Positions 32,131 through 42,339 of a stretch of 64,000 nt of DNA are shown in pieces. The stretch lies in the NCBI GenBank assembly GCA_950097015.1, contig CATNEN010000002.1, forward strand, positions 4,743,001-4,807,000, in the 5' to 3' direction. The number at the start of each line of letters is the position of its first letter. Position 1 is the stretch's first letter. The notes under the pieces were generated by a model that did not search any database, was not told the DNA's origin, and saw only the letters and a list, made by a program, of their open reading frames with translations. This DNA is from Macrostomum hystrix. Its lineage: Eukaryota; Platyhelminthes; Macrostomidae. The position numbers and the translations under genes were made by a program.

Positions 32131-33224
32131 TTTCTTTAGTTTATAAATTTCACCTGTCGCTCACCTAGAAAACTACTTATTGCTTTGTTTATCCTTGCGC
32201 CTCTTCTAGCTAAAAAAATATTGACGTTCCTCCACGCTTTGATTTGTGATTCATAATAAATTTTGAATTGTTTTTTTTTCAGAATTTTAGCACTTTTTAT
32301 GTTCGTTATTAGCTATTACTAAACCTGAAGCTAATTACTACTTTCCTACTACTACTTAACAGTGCACATAGTACTACTATCAGTAGAATTGTCTTAAAAA
32401 TAATCATTTCTTTTCTAGGTTTGAGTTTAGTTTTTTATTAAGCAATTGTTGAAACTAAACATTCCATTTTGTTCGTCCTATTTGTTTTATCTAGTGTTTT
32501 TCAGTCGATTCGATTTGCTTAATTAAGGGTTTTTTGGTTTTTTTTAAATGCTTTGGTGTCCACCCTGTGTGCGTAGGCTCGTGCCAACTTCTTATTAAGT
32601 AACACAATATTTAAATCTAGTTATTATCATAACTGCTCTACTCGTAATGATGTTAATTTAGTCTATTTGTTTTTTCTGTATTCGATATCAGTAAAGAAAG
32701 ATAGCCAAAGATTGTTATTGAAGCAAAAAGTATTTATTTGTTTAAACTGACCCACCAGCTAGCGCACATGTTAAAAAATTCTTTTTTGGCACATTTTAGA
32801 TTAAAATTTTATTTAACAAACAATATCTGATAAGACGCAAGATTTTCCAACATAATGTAATATAATTTGACATGTTTTTTTACACTTTATTTTACCTACT
32901 GACACAAAAGCACGAATATTGATTTTAACAATTTTTATTTTAACAATAAAAGTTAGCATACATTTTTAATTTAACGGGACTATTGTACTTTATTTATAAA
33001 ATTTTATATACTTCTAACTACTTCATACATATGTTATAAAACTTAGTTTATTGTCAATTAGACTCACTGTGTCTACTACTTTTTATGTTTTGAATATAAT
33101 ATATGTGTTATTATTTCACTAAGCTTTAATTTTATTAGGACACCGACATAATTTGCCAATTACTATTTCTCTGCTTTGATTGCTTTCGTTATAATCTTGA
33201 ACTGATCTTGTGCCAATTTTTTTC
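32131..33224. other. AT-rich non-coding stretch
   Basis: No exon is recognised. The missing 5' exon of the plus-strand LOTUS gene may lie here or farther upstream. Confidence 0.4.
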
Positions 33225-34110
33225 GGCTTCTGGTCTTTTAGGTCCTCGTTTTCTCCTACATTTGGTCCTCTTTTTCTTCTACAACTGGTCCTCGTTTTCT
33301 CCTGCACTGGTCCTGGTCGAGGACCTGGTCCTCGTTCCTCCTACATTTATTCCTCGTTTTCTCCTACAATACCTGGTCCTCGTTTTCTTCTACAACAGGT
33401 CCTCGTTTTCTCATACAACTGGTCCTCTTTTTCTCCTACAATATCTGGTCCTCGTTTTCTCTTACAATATCTGGTCCTCGTTTTCTCCTACACCTGGTCC
33501 TAGTTTTCTCCTACAATACCTGGTCCTTGTTTTCTTCTACAACTGGTCCTAGTTTTCTCCTACATTTGGTCCTCTTTTTCTTCTACAACTGGTCCTCGTT
33601 TTCTCCTGCACTGGTCCTGGTCGAGGACCTGGTCCTCGTTTCTCCTACCTTTATTCCTCGTTTTCTCCTACAACTGGTCCTCGTTTTCTCCTACATTTGG
33701 TCCTAGTTTTCTTCTACAACTGGTCCTCGCTTTATCCTTCTCATCGTCCTCATTTTCTTCTAAATGTGGTCCTCGTTTTATCCGTCTCCTGGTCCTCGTT
33801 TTCTTCAAATTTGGTCCTTGTTTTATCCGACTCTTGGTCCTTGTTTTCTTCATATTTGGTCCTCGTTTTCTCCTACACCTGGTCATCGTTTTCTCCACAT
33901 TTGATCCTTGTTTTATCCTACCTTTGGTCCTTGTTTTATCCTACATTTTGTCCTTGTTTATCTGACTCCTGGTCCTCGATTTTATTGTACACCACCCGGT
34001 CCTCGTTTTTTTCTGACTCCTGGTCCTCGTTTTCTTTGACTTCTTGACCTTCAGTTTGGTCCTCGGTCCTCATTTTCTCCGACTCCTGGTCCTTCACTTC
34101 TATAATATCT
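33225..34110 (+). repeat. Minisatellite TGGTCCTCGTTTTCTCCTACA
   Basis: Irregular units of about 21-24 bp with GGTCCTCGTTTTC cores. Part of the array (33240-33360) is repeated at 33560-33670, a higher-order duplication. The open frames in it are repeat artefacts. It ends about 50 bp before the LOTUS exon acceptor. Confidence 0.92.
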
Positions 34111-34163
34111 GGTTTCAGACGATTACGGGCGTATTGAACGCGCTTCTATCGTTTTAATTTCAG

Positions 34164-34567
34164 GCCGAAGAACAAGAAATTAACCTGCGCTGCCTGCTGC
34201 TCTCCTCCAAGGAGGGTGTACCGCTTGGCGAAATCACCAGGGACTATCGTGTCCTAGCATCCAAACAGTTGGATCTGAATGGCAAATCTAGTCTGGTTGA
34301 GTATCTGTCATCCCTTCCTCATGTTGTCAGGTTGAGACCAGATCCATCAGCTAGCGGCGGCTACACCTGCTTCGGCATTGTGACAGAATCTGCCAGAGGA
34401 ATTGTCGATTTAATTAGTCGCCAAAAATCTAAAAGCAAGAAAAGACGCAGCAGACGCAAATTGATAAGTTCGAATCCTTCAATTAGTCGTCAGGTGGCAA
34501 ATTGCTCGAAATCTAAGCCGCCTTCGCTGCCACCTCCGGCTTCCCGACAATCTTTGACACACGTGCC
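34164..34567 (+). CDS. LOTUS (OST-HTH) exon, TDRD7-like
   Basis: The internal exon lies between TTTTAATTTCAG and GTGAGT. It enters in phase 0 with AEEQEINLRCLLLSSKEGV and continues PLGEITRDYRVLASKQLDL, YLSSLPHVVRLRPD, GGYTCFGIVTESARGIVDLI and a basic SRQKSKSKKRRSRRK. The pattern follows the TDRD7 first LOTUS domain, including the ETAR..LI.RQ.S.K end, better than the minus-strand paralogue does. It leaves in phase 2. Neither the ATG exon nor the following exon was identified; a LINE and minisatellites occupy the next 6 kb. TDRD7-type proteins scaffold germ granules. The exon's intact splice sites argue for a working gene. Confidence 0.72.
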
Positions 34568-34614
34568 GTGAGTTTTACTGAATTTCTTAACAGGTCATTA
34601 ACGTAGAATAGTTT

Positions 34615-35196
34615 TCTACGCTTCTTTAGACTAGCTTCCTTCGATTCCTTAGATCAGCTTCCTTCGATTCCTGAGATCAGCTTCCTTCGATTCCTTAGAT
34701 TAGCTTCCTTCGATTCCTGAGATCAGCTTCCTTCGATTCCTTAGATTAGCTTCCTTCGATTCCTGAGATCAGCTTCCTTCGATTCCTTAGATCAGCTTCC
34801 TTCGATTCCTTAGATTAGCTTCCTTCGATTCCTTAGATTAGCTTGCTTCGATTCTTCAGACTGGCTTCCTTCGATTTTTTAGATTACCTTCCTTTGATTC
34901 CTTAGATTAGCGCCTTCGATTCCTTAGATTGGCTTCCTTCGATTCCTTAGATTAGCTTCCTTCGATTTCTTAGATTAGCTTCCTTCGATTCCTTAGATTT
35001 GCTTCCTTCGATTCCTTAAATTATCGCCCTCGATTCCTTAGATTAGCTTCCTTCGATTCCTTAAATTATCGCCCTCGATTCCTTAGATTAGCTTCCTTCG
35101 ATTTATTAGATTAGCTTCCTTCGATTCCTTAGATTTACCTTCCTTCGATTCCTTAGATTAGCGCCCTCGATTCCTTAGATTAGATTCCTTCGATTC
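34615..35196 (+). repeat. 23-bp minisatellite CTTCCTTCGATTCCTTAGATTAG
   Basis: About 25 units of about 23 bp, with variants (CTGAGATC, GCCCTCGATTCC). It continues on the other side of LINE-2 at 40232-40290, so LINE-2 landed inside the array. 35167-35196 is the left copy of the 30-bp target duplication. Confidence 0.93.
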
Positions 35197-35315
35197 CATG
35201 ACTTACTTGACTTAGCGGCAGGGGGCCTCCATGACGGACGCAGCGAGGAGGCGGCTGGTGCCGCCCATATCGCTAACCCCTGGCAGCCAGACGGCCTCCA
35301 GCGAGGCGGTGCCGC

Positions 35316-37586
35316 TCAGGGTGGTCCGTCGGTCGGTTCCGCCGCGCGATCTTCCTCGCCATAGGCTGGGAAGAAATCAGCTCGGCCGGTATCCCGGAGG
35401 AAGTGGGCGAGCTGTGGGATATTCTCGGGCGAGCAGGCTTCGGCAAGAGTCGGTGCCGGCCCGAGGTGCTTTAGCCTAGCCCGGGTGAAAGCCGGGCAGT
35501 GGCAGATGAAATGCTCGGCGTTTTCACGGCCGGAGCAGCAGAAGGGACACGTTTCCTCAGGCACGTGGCCTTGGAGGTAGCGGTGTCTGGTGAAGCAGCC
35601 ATGTCTCGAAAGGGCCATGGTGACTGCTCTCAGGTCTCTGCGGTTTAGCCTGAGTAAGGCCTTACGCAGGTTTCTAGAGGGGGTTGGCACCGCAGCCCTG
35701 GACTGGCGACAGTTCAGGGTGCTAGACCACCTCCTCCGGTGCTGGGTCTCCATCCAGTGGTTGATGCTGGAGTTGACAACGGAGATGGGGATCGGGGATT
35801 CCGGGCCCGGGCCCATCAGGGAGCTGGCTGCTCCAGCCTTTGCAAGCTGGTCCGCCATCTCATTCCCTGTGAGCCCGGCGTGCCCAGGGATCCACATCAG
35901 CTCCACCTTGTTAGACTGCGCCAAACCGTTTAACTGGGTGTTGCAGTCCAAGGTGGTTCTGGAGCGAGAGGTGCAGCGACTGAGGGCCTTGAGGGCTGCT
36001 TGACTGTCGGAGTGAAAGAAGATCCTCCGACCAGCCAGCTGCCTCTGGCGCAGCTCAGCCGCACAGAAACTGATGGCGAGCATTTCGTTTTGGAAAACGC
36101 TAGAGCTCTTGCCACAGTATTGGGAGTGGGTCCAGAGGACCTCGCCACCCGAGGCGACGCACACCCCGAATCCCGATTTACCGTTCATCAGGGAGCCGTC
36201 AGTGTAACAATGGACTGCGGGGTCATCCCAGCAGTCCTTTACCTCATTGCGAGGGAAGATGCTGACTTTGTACCTGTGGCTCCGGAGTAAAGTAGCCGGG
36301 GCCCCGTCCGAAAGGACGGTGAGCCCTCCGCACTCGCCCAGAGTTTTCAGGCAGAGGTCAGAGTGGGGCAGAAGGGAGCGCTTCGAGAAGGCTCGCGAAT
36401 TCTGGAAGGATACACCCGCATCAAGAAGACGACGGGTGGACTTTGCTGCTTCCCCCTTGACGAAAATGTCAATGGGTGTAGCGTTGAGGAAAGCATTCAT
36501 GCCTTCGAAGGGAGTGGAGGGTGGGGCGCCCAGCGTCATACGACAGGCTCTGCCCTGCACCCTATATAGCGCCTCCAGGTTTTTCTGGATGCTCATGGCA
36601 CTGGCCCAGATGAGGCCAGCGTAAGCGACTGACGGTCTAATGATCGCCGTGTAAATCCACCAAAGGTTTTTGGGGGTTAGCCCCCAAGTGGTGCCCACGG
36701 CTCGCCTGACTTGCGCCAGAATGGCCAGGGCCCTCTTGGCCTTTGTGGTGATGTGCGGGGTCCAGTTAAGCCTATGGTCTAGCAGGAGACCAAGGCACCG
36801 GACCTGCTTTTCCATGGCAATATTCTTGCCATAGAGAGTCAGAGGCTCAATGGTCCAGCGCAGTCTGCTGGTAAACATAACCGCAACGGTCTTGGACTCA
36901 GAGAGTCGGAGCCCGCATTGGTCCGCCCAGCGCACCGCCCTGTTGATAAAGCCCTGAATGAGGTCCCTGGTGGTTTCCGCCGAGGGGCCCGCGCAGATGG
37001 CGGTCACATCGTCTGCATATCCCACCTTCAGGACTGGGTCAGGCCGAGTGCTTTTTAGCAGCTCATCCATGACGAGATTCCACAGCAGTGGGGTGAGGAC
37101 GCCGCCTTGGGGCCCTCCTTTTAGGACAGGTGCCGAGAGCACCCTGCCTTCGAGGTGGGCCACCACGTGGCGATTCCGGATCATGTACATGACCCAGCGG
37201 ACGAGGTGGGGGTGAGTGGCCCTGGAAACCAGGGCCTTCTCAAAGGCTTCGAAAATAACGCTATCGAAGGCCCCCTCAATATCAAGGAAAACAGCCAGGG
37301 CAAAACCGCTGCCCAGCACTGCCTTCTCGAGAGTCTCCACAATGCAGTGGAGGGCGCTCTCCGTGGACCGGCCCGCCCGAAAGGCGTGCTGGTTTGGTGA
37401 GAGCGGGGCCCGCCCTAGCTCTACAGTAAGAAGGCGCCAGAGCACCAGTCTTTCCATGAGCTTGAGGCAGGTGGAAGTCAAACTTATCGGGCGATAAGAC
37501 TTGACCGAGCGATAGTCGCCTTTGGCGGGCTTCGGGATGAAGACGACCCGGGCTTCATGCCACCGCGCTGGTACGTAGCCCAACAC
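35316..37586 (-). CDS. LINE-2 reverse transcriptase, RNase H and zinc finger
   Basis: 756 codons in one frame. RT motifs are SYRPISLTSTCLKLMERLV, HAFRAGRSTESAL, FLDIEGAFDSV, GGPQGGVLTPLLW and the catalytic GYADDVTAI. RNase H follows: CYTDGSLMNGKSGFG, QNEMLAIS, FHSDSQAAL and IPGHAGLTGNEMADQLA. The end has CPFCCSGRENAEHFICHC. RT plus RNase H with an APE endonuclease places it in the I/R1/Loa/Tad group. It is in the same protein as the endonuclease at 37636-39018; the two frames are separated by small deletions. It nicks target DNA and primes reverse transcription of its own RNA. Confidence 0.9.
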   Translation of the reverse strand: MLGYVPARWHEARVVFIPKPAKGDYRSVKSYRPISLTSTCLKLMERLVLWRLLTVELGRAPLSPNQHAFRAGRSTESALHCIVETLEKAVLGSGFALAVFLDIEGAFDSVIFEAFEKALVSRATHPHLVRWVMYMIRNRHVVAHLEGRVLSAPVLKGGPQGGVLTPLLWNLVMDELLKSTRPDPVLKVGYADDVTAICAGPSAETTRDLIQGFINRAVRWADQCGLRLSESKTVAVMFTSRLRWTIEPLTLYGKNIAMEKQVRCLGLLLDHRLNWTPHITTKAKRALAILAQVRRAVGTTWGLTPKNLWWIYTAIIRPSVAYAGLIWASAMSIQKNLEALYRVQGRACRMTLGAPPSTPFEGMNAFLNATPIDIFVKGEAAKSTRRLLDAGVSFQNSRAFSKRSLLPHSDLCLKTLGECGGLTVLSDGAPATLLRSHRYKVSIFPRNEVKDCWDDPAVHCYTDGSLMNGKSGFGVCVASGGEVLWTHSQYCGKSSSVFQNEMLAISFCAAELRQRQLAGRRIFFHSDSQAALKALSRCTSRSRTTLDCNTQLNGLAQSNKVELMWIPGHAGLTGNEMADQLAKAGAASSLMGPGPESPIPISVVNSSINHWMETQHRRRWSSTLNCRQSRAAVPTPSRNLRKALLRLNRRDLRAVTMALSRHGCFTRHRYLQGHVPEETCPFCCSGRENAEHFICHCPAFTRARLKHLGPAPTLAEACSPENIPQLAHFLRDTGRADFFPAYGEEDRAAEPTDGPP

Positions 37587-37635
37587 GATGCAGGCCCGTA
37601 GAAGTCTGCAGAGGAGATGAAGGAAGCGGCCATTT

Positions 37636-39018
37636 TTACCGCTTCATGCAGAAGGCCGGATATATACCATCTGGCCTAGGTGCTTTAAAAGGATTGAATG
37701 ACTTAGCCGCGCGAACGATGCGGTCATTTGTAACGAGTGACTGAGCCAGGCCCTGACCTCCACGCGAGTGGTCGTCTGGGCCGAAGTGCGCCGGTACACT
37801 CGGGAAGAAGTGCCCTAGCATAAGCTCGAGCGTTTCCTCCGGGCGCTCCGTGATCAAGCCGTCCGGCTTTTTGATCGAAGATAGCTTGGAGAAGCGGTCG
37901 TTGGTGAGCGCCTTTACCACGCGGGCCGTGGGCCGCGAGCCCTCAAGCCCTTCGCAGTATTGTCGCCACTTGTCCGCTTTTGCCCTTCTGACCCGGCCCT
38001 TAAACTCATGGATGGCGCGAGTATAGGCCTCTTTGTCATCAGGGTCGTGCGAGGTTTTCAGCTTCCTCTGGAGAGCCTTAGCTCGGCGTCTTAGGACTCC
38101 GAGCTCGGGGTTCCACCAGGGGGCCGATTTTTTGCCTTTGTAGGCTTTGAGCGGGCAAGCCATTTCGTAGGCATCTGTGATGGCGCCGCCCAGCAGGGCA
38201 GCCACTCCATCCAGGTCCTGCGTGGTTTCCATGGCCATGGAGGGGTCAGAATCCCGAAGGCCCTCATGCAGCTTTTGGCTGAACGCGGGCCAGTCGGTGT
38301 TTCTGACATTACGCCTCCAAATAGGCTTTTGCTTCTTATCGGGGGTGCCGATGTTGAAGCGGATGAAACGGTGGTCCGAGAGCGAGCTTTCGGTCTCCCA
38401 CACCTCCCACCCCAGCACCCTTGGGAGGATGCCGGGTGAGGCCAGGGTGACGTCAAGCACCTCAGCCCACCGCCCATTGTCGAAAGTGGGCGTGTTGCCC
38501 ACATTGCAGAAGTTAAGAGGCGTGCCGCTGACGAAGGCCAGGAGCTCTTCGCCGCGGTCATTGATTTTTGAGCTACCCCAGTGGGTGTGATGCGAGTTAA
38601 CATCTCCCGCGAGGAGCAGCTCGAAGTTTCGTGCCCTGGCGAATTCACAGAGGGCGACGAGGGTATCGCCGACCACGGGGGCGTCGCCTGCCAGGTAGGC
38701 GGATGCCACGAGGGTCAACTTGTTAGGCACAATGTGTGCAGATTGGATGACGCAGATGTCCCCGTTAGAGAGATCGGGTCTCATCCACGCATTTAAGGCT
38801 TTTGCGGCATAGATCAGTGATCTAGGGCGGACAGAGTCTGCCATGCAGAAGCAGTCATAGCCAGCAGGAGTGTTGCTTGGCTTGTTCTTTGATAACCAGG
38901 GCTCCTGCACAAGTACAAGGCCCGGCATCATGCGCTCTGTCGTGCGCATCAGATTGACTGATGCTGCCACGCAGTGCTGGGTGTTAACTTGCAGACATGA
39001 AATTCCGGGGATCATCAT
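37636..39018 (-). CDS. LINE-2 APE-type endonuclease (5' part of ORF2)
   Basis: ATG-ATG at 39018 lies 12 nt after the ORF1 stop. It reads LQVNTQHCVAASVNLM, VLVQEPW, LLLAGDVNSHHTHWG, RWAEVLDVTLAS and SLSDHRFIRF, the endonuclease core with the SDH catalytic motif. A spacer then leads to KSFNPFKAPRPDGIYPAF, the start of RT. Here TAA interrupts. Reading through two one-base gaps (in GGCC and AAAAA runs) leads into the RT frame, so ORF2 was continuous in the parent. Either decay or homopolymer sequencing error can explain it. Confidence 0.88.
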   Translation of the reverse strand: MMIPGISCLQVNTQHCVAASVNLMRTTERMMPGLVLVQEPWLSKNKPSNTPAGYDCFCMADSVRPRSLIYAAKALNAWMRPDLSNGDICVIQSAHIVPNKLTLVASAYLAGDAPVVGDTLVALCEFARARNFELLLAGDVNSHHTHWGSSKINDRGEELLAFVSGTPLNFCNVGNTPTFDNGRWAEVLDVTLASPGILPRVLGWEVWETESSLSDHRFIRFNIGTPDKKQKPIWRRNVRNTDWPAFSQKLHEGLRDSDPSMAMETTQDLDGVAALLGGAITDAYEMACPLKAYKGKKSAPWWNPELGVLRRRAKALQRKLKTSHDPDDKEAYTRAIHEFKGRVRRAKADKWRQYCEGLEGSRPTARVVKALTNDRFSKLSSIKKPDGLITERPEETLELMLGHFFPSVPAHFGPDDHSRGGQGLAQSLVTNDRIVRAAKSFNPFKAPRPDGIYPAFCMKR

Positions 39019-39030
39019 GTAGGCAGAGGT

Positions 39031-40164
39031 CTACTTGGAGGGGGACCCAGCCAGAAGGCGGTCCTCCTCCTCCGGGTCGATGTCGGTAGCCATGGGCTCC
39101 TCCGTGCCCAGGCCCCGAGCCGGAGACGGGAACTCGACGGGGTCAGCCGCCCAGTCCCCACCCCCGGCCCCGAGCCCAGGCCCAGAGTCGCCCTCAACTG
39201 GAGCCGACACCGCTCCCTGGGCCGTGGGAGGGGCGCTCGAAGGGCCCTGCTCGATGGAGCTGGGCACCTCTGAGGCCTCCCCCGTAGCCCTTGGTTGCGG
39301 CGCCTGCCCCGGTGGGCCACCGCGCATCTCAGCGCGCAGCTGGGCCATCTTGGCGGTTCGCACCACCTCGGAGGCCCGCTGGAGAAGGCCCCGGCGCTTT
39401 GTGACACGCGCGGGGCGACGCTCAGAGCTGCCAGCGATGGCACGCTCTGGCCTTTTTTGGCGGGACGACTGGGCCCTGCCCCCAGTCCCAGCCTTGGGGT
39501 CCGAGGACCCTTCATTGGCCGACACAGTGGTGGGCCCGGTCTGACCCCGGGTTTTGTCGGCATCGTAGGCGAAGATTTTGGTCTTCCACAGACCGATGCA
39601 GACGTTTGCGCCATCTGGGTAACGGCGTGTCCATTGGTCGGACAGGCCCAGAATGGCGGTGAAGCCGGTGCCGTCGGGGCGCAGGATCGTGCGGTGCACG
39701 ATTAGGCCCGCTGTCGGAAGCTCCCGGTTCATCGAGATGGGGCCCATGCGGAGGTCCTCAGCGCTAGTGACGACGCTTTTCGCCGGGACGAAAATGCGAT
39801 GTCTTTTGGTCTGCGGTGGCTCGTTCTCCCGGAGGAAGGCGAGGTCGGCCGCCCAGCTCTGCGTGGGCAACAGCTCTAGGAGCCGCCGCCCTGACTCCGC
39901 ATCTCCGGGCCAGACAACAAAACACGAGTCCCTGGTAGCATTCGCACCGACCGCCAAGGGCTCGCCTTTCAGTTGTAGTTGCCACAGCATAGCGTCTATG
40001 CTGCGGCAGATGTCGCTGAGCCGCTCGCCGCTCAGCCGTTTGCCATCCTTGCCGGTAACCACGATGGCAGGTTGCCTGCGTGCGATGTTGGCATAGGTGG
40101 CCCGTGGTCCCGGGCCCTTTCCTGCGGCGTCCCCACTCTCGGGATTTGCGTCGGCGGTGGGCAC
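39031..40164 (-). CDS. LINE-2 ORF1 protein, DUF4780-like
   Basis: 377 codons from ATG at 40164. It opens with a Gly/Ala/Pro-rich start, then YANIARRQPAIVVTGKDGKR and a central alpha/beta region (SCFVVWPGDAESGRRLL, then RHRIFVPAKSV, LPTAGLIVHRTILRPDGTGF and VCIGLWKTKIFAY) that follows the DUF4780 pattern found in other LINE ORF1 products. A Lys/Arg-rich segment and a Pro/Glu-rich tail close it. No zinc knuckles are seen. It probably binds element RNA. Confidence 0.75.
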   Translation of the reverse strand: MPTADANPESGDAAGKGPGPRATYANIARRQPAIVVTGKDGKRLSGERLSDICRSIDAMLWQLQLKGEPLAVGANATRDSCFVVWPGDAESGRRLLELLPTQSWAADLAFLRENEPPQTKRHRIFVPAKSVVTSAEDLRMGPISMNRELPTAGLIVHRTILRPDGTGFTAILGLSDQWTRRYPDGANVCIGLWKTKIFAYDADKTRGQTGPTTVSANEGSSDPKAGTGGRAQSSRQKRPERAIAGSSERRPARVTKRRGLLQRASEVVRTAKMAQLRAEMRGGPPGQAPQPRATGEASEVPSSIEQGPSSAPPTAQGAVSAPVEGDSGPGLGAGGGDWAADPVEFPSPARGLGTEEPMATDIDPEEEDRLLAGSPSK

Positions 40165-40231
40165 GGGGCCCTCCGCCTCCGCTCCTCCTTCGAGCCGAGC
40201 CGCCGGCCGGATGGGCGCTGGGACCTCCCCT

Positions 40232-40290
40232 TCGATTCCTTAGATTAGATTCCTTCGATTCTTCAGGCTTTCTACCTTCGACTCTTCAGT
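40232..40290 (+). repeat. Right remnant of the 23-bp minisatellite, with target duplication
   Basis: 40232-40261 repeats 35167-35196 exactly. Decayed CTTCGAYTCTTCAG units follow. Confidence 0.85.
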
Positions 40291-40933
40291 CTGGTTGCCT
40301 TGAACATCCCAATCGTTTTAATTTAGCCGTTTCGTTGCACTGACTCTGAGCCATACACTGCTAAAGTCGATAAACGTGATTTAGGCTATTTTTATGCATT
40401 TTTCATGATACAAATGTACAAAAAATAAGAAACGACGACATGCTAGGAAAATCAGACTTTTTAGGCAAGGTACACAACTAAATTGCGCACAAAATGTATA
40501 TCTTGAAATTTCGTCTTAGTTTATTGAAGTCGCTGCCGGTACAGAAATGTACTTTAACGACGGTACGGGGGGCTTGCATATCGAACATAGTTTTTAGCCT
40601 GTAACTTTTGAGCGGATTACCTGCGCGATCCCGATGGAAAGCTACAAGTGATTATTGATCTTGCCGCCCTGCTCCTTAAAGCCTATTTATTTTGCTTTAA
40701 ATCATACAAACTGATTCACGCACCAACTAAATTGTACTAGTTCCTTTCTTGCGTTCCCAAAAGTTCGCACTGCTAGACGTTATTTCTTATCAGTCGTCCT
40801 ACTTGGTGTTACTGACATTAAAAAAGCGATAAATAATTACAACTTCATTGTATCTGATTTGCAATCTGTTTATTCTGGTCCGTTCATTCTTTGACTTCGT
40901 CGACAAAAACTTTTTGGCGAGGCCCTGCTTTTG
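40291..40933. promoter_or_regulatory. Presumptive promoter and 5' UTR of POLDIP3
   Basis: Non-coding DNA upstream of the POLDIP3 ATG. The last 80 bp, including CTTCGTCGACAAAAAC and GGCGAGGCCCTGC, are likely 5' UTR. No TATA box at a convincing distance was seen. The promoter call is by position only. Confidence 0.3.
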
Positions 40934-40980
40934 ATGGATCTTAGTTTAGATGAAATTATTAAATCGAGAGGACATGCCAA
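40934..40980 (+). CDS. POLDIP3: POLDIP3/SKAR, exon 1
   Basis: ATG opens MDLSLDEIIKSRGHA, which matches the conserved POLDIP3 N-terminus (MADISLDELIRKRG), the UAP56-binding-like motif of mRNA-export adaptors. A GTAAGC donor follows in phase 2. The next exon is 14.7 kb away at 55689, where the phase fits and adds Lys-Ser-Arg. POLDIP3/SKAR is a nuclear RNA-binding partner of TREX and S6K1 that couples splicing to export and translation. Confidence 0.85.
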
Positions 40981-42339
40981 GTAAGCATTTTATAATTTGT
41001 ACTCACTGCTCGCTGCTCTTTTATACATTTTTCTTCACTGAAACTTTCTCCAACTTGTTAATCTAGCTCATTAGCTTAGCTTTGTCTATGTATATTGAGG
41101 AATTGTCAGTTAAAATTTTTTTTTTCAGTGACTCTAGATAGGCCTAATCTAGAAAACTAAGCGAAAATTTTGGGCAATAATCATGATTTTTTGTTGTATG
41201 GTTAATTGTTCAGTTGAATTCAGTATTAATTTAGTTTAATAGTATATTAATTAGTGTCGTAGGCCCTCTGTTCCTCTTTTGGTTTATACCACCAATACTA
41301 TTTTATTAATATTAAAATTGCTTATTTCACACCTTGAATTAACCTTTGAAATAACTCTTAGATTCCTTTGTCAATGACTTAATTATACTTCATAGGCTGG
41401 CTATGCACCCTTTTATTTCATATGCATATATTATTATATTGCTTATATTGGCCAAATAGGCTGCTTTCTTTCCAAAATTTGGTAGCGTTCGCACGAGTGT
41501 CCGAGCGGCAAGACACTTCTTCCTCTCCTTACTTACTCATAAACTATCTGGCTTTCTGGTTTGTTCCCAGTCTTTCAAGGCTTCCAAATGGACTGAAGTT
41601 GCCCAACTTTGCACACAGTGCTAGTCCACCAATTCGGGATTTACCCTCTGCTCCTTAGTTATTACACTCTACTGCTTTTTATAACTATTTCCTTCTTTAT
41701 TCTTTTTCTTTATTATTATTTTTACACAATTCTTTCTTTGTGTATTATCAAAGACCTGCTTTTCTCCTTCTCTCCGAAATTATTGAACTCAAACACTTTG
41801 AGAGTTATTCTCCTTTGTTTCAACTCAGAACTGGGCTCGGGACACCGGTTGGAGCTTTTGGGCTAGATTGAGGTTATATTTATAGCGATATTTGAGGCGG
41901 GTAGTAAAACACATTAAAACAAAATAGAAAATTGGGGAAAAGCATTTGGCGGGAATTCAAGTTACAAATCTACGATAAAATTAGGGCCTGCCTCATTAGC
42001 TATTATTTTACTCCTTTGTTTTGGATTGGCCTAGGCCTAAAAATCATCTTTTAAAAAGTAGTGGCAACAAACTCACCATTTAAAACCTTGAAGGATGACC
42101 AAAATTGTACTCGTAGTGGTTTCAAATAAGTGGAAGTCAAAAGTTAGCAATTTTTTTAAGGGTTGTATGTTGTTTTGCTTGTAAATTTTTTGAGCAATGT
42201 AAATTATTGCTTGTAAATTAAAGACTGTGGTTTACATTTAAAATCATTGGAACCTACTTTTATTATTGAATCAGAATGGAATGGTTGTAGAGCAAATAAA
42301 AAAAGTTGAAACTTGAAGTATGGCTATAGGAAATGGCAT
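40981..42339. other. POLDIP3 intron 1, 5' part
   Basis: AT-rich intron sequence. 41486-41585 carries a weak tRNA-like A box (GTGTCCGAGCGG) and B box (GGTTTGTTCCC), perhaps a relic SINE. No exon was found. Confidence 0.5.

Larger units (their letters stand above)
35197..40231 (-). mobile_element. LINE-2: nearly full-length non-LTR retrotransposon
   Basis: A minus-strand two-ORF LINE of about 5.0 kb, flanked by a 30-bp direct repeat (35167-35196, 40232-40261) that includes a unit variant, TTAGATTAGATTCC, unusual in the array. The order is ORF1 (DUF4780-like), endonuclease, RT, RNase H and CCHC finger. ORF2 carries two apparent one-base deletions near 37640-37660 and is otherwise open. Confidence 0.88.

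Noticed and set aside
33208-34047. Phe/Leu/Ser-rich open frames
   Set aside because: They are readings of the TGGTCCTCGTTTTC minisatellite, with no start context or homologous motif.
34615-35196. Regular 23-bp repeats that look like a CRISPR array
   Set aside because: Units are contiguous, with no unique spacers, and the genome is eukaryotic. The same applies to the 21-, 30- and 40-bp arrays.
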